Assembly: GCA_943704425.1 (NCBI GenBank)
Contig: CALSCP010000335.1
Location: 70,391 to 134,390, forward strand
DNA length: 64,000 bases
Direction: 5' to 3'
From: Ministeria vibrans ATCC 50519
Lineage: Eukaryota > Opisthokonta > Filasterea
The translations under genes and the position numbers were made by a program. Of this stretch, positions 62,255 to 64,000 are shown in pieces. The notes under the pieces are model-generated. The model made no database searches. It saw only the letters and a list, made by a program, of their open reading frames with translations, and was not told the DNA's origin. Every line of letters begins with the position of its first letter. The first letter of the stretch is position 1.

Positions 62255-64000
62255 ATGCGTGTCTGGGTTGAGCACCGCCTGCTTGGCCTGCTCTCCGCTC
62301 TCCTTGTACGTTCGCATAACCTGTTTGTCTTCCGTTCGTTTGTGACGAAGCTCCTTTCGGAACTCACTCGCCGCTCCTGCCCCCTCCCGCTCTCCCAGCC
62401 GCCCCTCCTCTTCTTTCCCTCCCTCATATATTGCATCACCATCCCTGTGCGGTTTCTCTCCAACCCACAGGCCCGTCACGCGTCTCGTTTAGTCGTTCAC
62501 CCAAAAAGAGAGAGGAGATACAAAAAAAAAAAAAAACATAGCGTCATTTGACACACATGCACGCGCTGTAGAGCCCTTCGACTGCTCCCTGTCCTCTGCA
62601 ATACCCATAGGCACATGCTTCCTCCTCCGCCTTCTCTCCTCCTGCCCCTGGGGCGTCGTTTTCTCTCGCTTGTGTGTGTGTGTGTGTGCGAACCACTTTC
62701 CAAACCCACTCCGCTTCCACTGCGCGCAGGTTGCGGTGTACGGCTGCACCCCCGACCCCTGCCTCAACGGCGGCATCTGCAGCCTCTACAGCGCCGCCTC
62801 CGTCTGCCACTGTCCCGTCGGCTTCTACGGCGTCCATTGTCAGCAGCGCGGCGATGCGGCTTTTGTAAGCGATCATCATCATTATAAATTTTGAAATTAT
62901 TCATAATAATTATTATTATTTTTGTTTTTTATTTCTCGCTCTCTCCTGCCTCTACGATGATAGCTCTCTGTGTCCTCCTCGAGTGTGTACGACATGTCGG
63001 CGTTCTCCTCAGCGTACGACCAAGACTCTCAAATGCTCTTTGTGGCGGGCGCTGACGTCCTTGGCGCATCGTTGACATTGGCGCACATCAACTACACGAC
63101 GACGGAGAGTGCGCCTCAACTCGTTGGCACACAACGCATCGACTCTCAGTTTGCTCGCGACGCTGGCATTGCCCACTACCACTCCACTGTGTTTGTGGCG
63201 GCGACGGACGTGCTTGAAGACAGCGCCTTTGCGCTGCACACCTTCAACGTAACGCACAACACAACTGAGACGCTCCTGTTTGAGCCGGAGGGTGGCAGTG
63301 ATCCCGAGTACGCCGTCAAGGCTATAGCTCTCGACAGCGACAATGGCGTTCTGCACGTTGTCGGCGACATCGCCTCGGGAAAGCTTTATAGCAGCACCCA
63401 GTCAGCCAACGACGACTTCTTCCTTGTCGGCTACCTCATCGATGGAGTCGGCAATGTTACCGAGACCTATCGTATGCAAAGTGTCAAAACCAACTTATTT
63501 GACGAACACGTGTGGGACCTTGCTGTGGACTCAAGCAACAACCTACTCTACGTTGTCGGCGAAAAGAGTTTCGCTACCTTGTCGGGGCCGCTCTTTGTCG
63601 TGTACGACACCTCGTTGTCCCCTCCCACGCTGGTGACCAACTACGACGAGCCCAGCAAAATGGTGCTCGTCTCCGCGTCGGTCTCGTCCATCGTTCTCAG
63701 CAGCGACGGGCAGTTTGCCTACACATGTGGGAAAACCTTAGGTCAGTTCTCCTTTGATTCGGGCGCTGCAGGTTCCAGTGGCACAGACCCTCTGCTGCTC
63801 AAATACAACCTTGCCAATCCCGCCTCTCCCTCTCTCGTCTGGGCCCTTCAACTTGCCGTCGATGGTGAAGGTTATTGTACCTCCCTTGCGCTCTCTGGCG
63901 CCAACGAGGACACCATCTCCATTGCTGGCGCTGTCATCGTACGCACTATATCAATTGTTTTACATTCAGGCTGAATTTTTTTCTCCTTTCTTTTTTCTTC
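62255..64000 (+). CDS. Secreted EGF-like / beta-propeller protein (3' end beyond window)
   Basis: Exons 62255-62305, 62730-62864, 62964-63938, then a GTACGC donor and the window ends. MRVWVEHRLLGLLSALL plus VAVYG makes a signal peptide split by intron 1. An EGF-like domain follows at once: CTPDPCLNGGICSLYS, VCHCPVGFYGVHC, six Cys with the usual spacing. After that come repeated strands with aromatic and 'LYVVG' motifs (MLFVAGADVLGASLTLAHI, GVLHVVGDIASGKLY, NLLYVVGEKSFATLSGP, FAYTCGKTLGQFSF), about 50-60 residues apart, typical of beta-propeller blades. N-glycosylation sites (NYTT, NVTH, NHTT-like) fit an extracellular position. Any membrane anchor would lie further 3'. Confidence 0.85.

Overview
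The window is nuclear DNA of a unicellular eukaryote: about 28 protein genes on both strands, packed closely, nearly all cut by short GT-AG introns. For most genes the exons I delimited by hand sum to an exact reading frame. The lineage is not settled by the sequence. CEP131- and CEP95-like proteins, kinesin-13 and a MOK kinase point to a cell with centrioles and cilia. An SH3-SH2 adaptor, an EGF-like secreted protein and a huge TULIP (BPI-like) membrane protein suggest a heterotrophic protist near Amoebozoa or Obazoa. I saw no plastid, bacterial or viral genes, no mobile element with a recognisable transposase, and no tRNA or rRNA.

Layout. 1-3.4 kb: 5' part of DDB1 (-). 3.7-5.4: SH3-SH2 adaptor (+). 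5.7-7.1: PLAC8 protein (-). 7.7-10.1: ankyrin-DHHC palmitoyltransferase (+). 10.1-11.2: secreted barrel-like protein (-). 11.3-12.2: DIM1/U5-15K (-). 12.3-13.0: COQ7, lacking half its catalytic domain (+). 13.1-14.9: CEP95-like (-). 15.1-17.5: CK1-family kinase (-). 18.0-20.4: ILVBL-type ThDP lyase (-). 20.8-22.4: AAMP WD40 protein (-). 22.6-23.8: C-terminal piece of a USP deubiquitinase (+). 23.9-24.7: Trm9-like tRNA methyltransferase (-). 25.1-28.3: MOK kinase with a low-complexity tail (-). 28.4-29.1: small methyltransferase (-). 29.7-30.6: C-terminal APC8/CDC23 exons behind a signal-peptide exon (+). 30.7-34.1: DPH6-RidA (-). 34.3-37.0: AMPK alpha (+). 37.4-40.0: NAP1 (+). 40.1-43.1: GH32 invertase with a PAN-like insert (-). 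43.2-45.6: kinesin-13 (+). 45.7-47.4: DnaJ type II (-). 47.5-50.4: CEP131 (+). 50.4-56.6: TULIP/polytopic membrane protein (-). 57.7-58.9: elongin-A-like (+). 58.9-61.3: VPS33 (+). 61.3-61.8: small SANT-like protein (-). 62.3-64.0: EGF/propeller secreted protein, cut by the window end (+).

No pathway cluster is visible; neighbours are unrelated housekeeping, ciliary, signalling and secreted proteins. Several pairs are divergent with 100-280 bp between start codons (GH32/kinesin-13, DnaJ/CEP131, DIM1/COQ7, DPH6/AMPK), so promoters must be very short or shared.

Most notable: (1) three genes (COQ7, USP, APC8) lack their 5' portion, each with a long simple-sequence tract at the break; (2) the TULIP-polytopic membrane protein of about 1,980 residues, with a telomere-like TTAGGG array in an intron; (3) the Ub-like(?)-SH3-SH2 adaptor; (4) a PAN-like module inside a GH32 enzyme; (5) a recurring intronic word around CTATCACTTTGTTT and a separate small dispersed repeat; (6) about 40% of 5' splice sites beginning GTAC instead of GTAA/GTGA.
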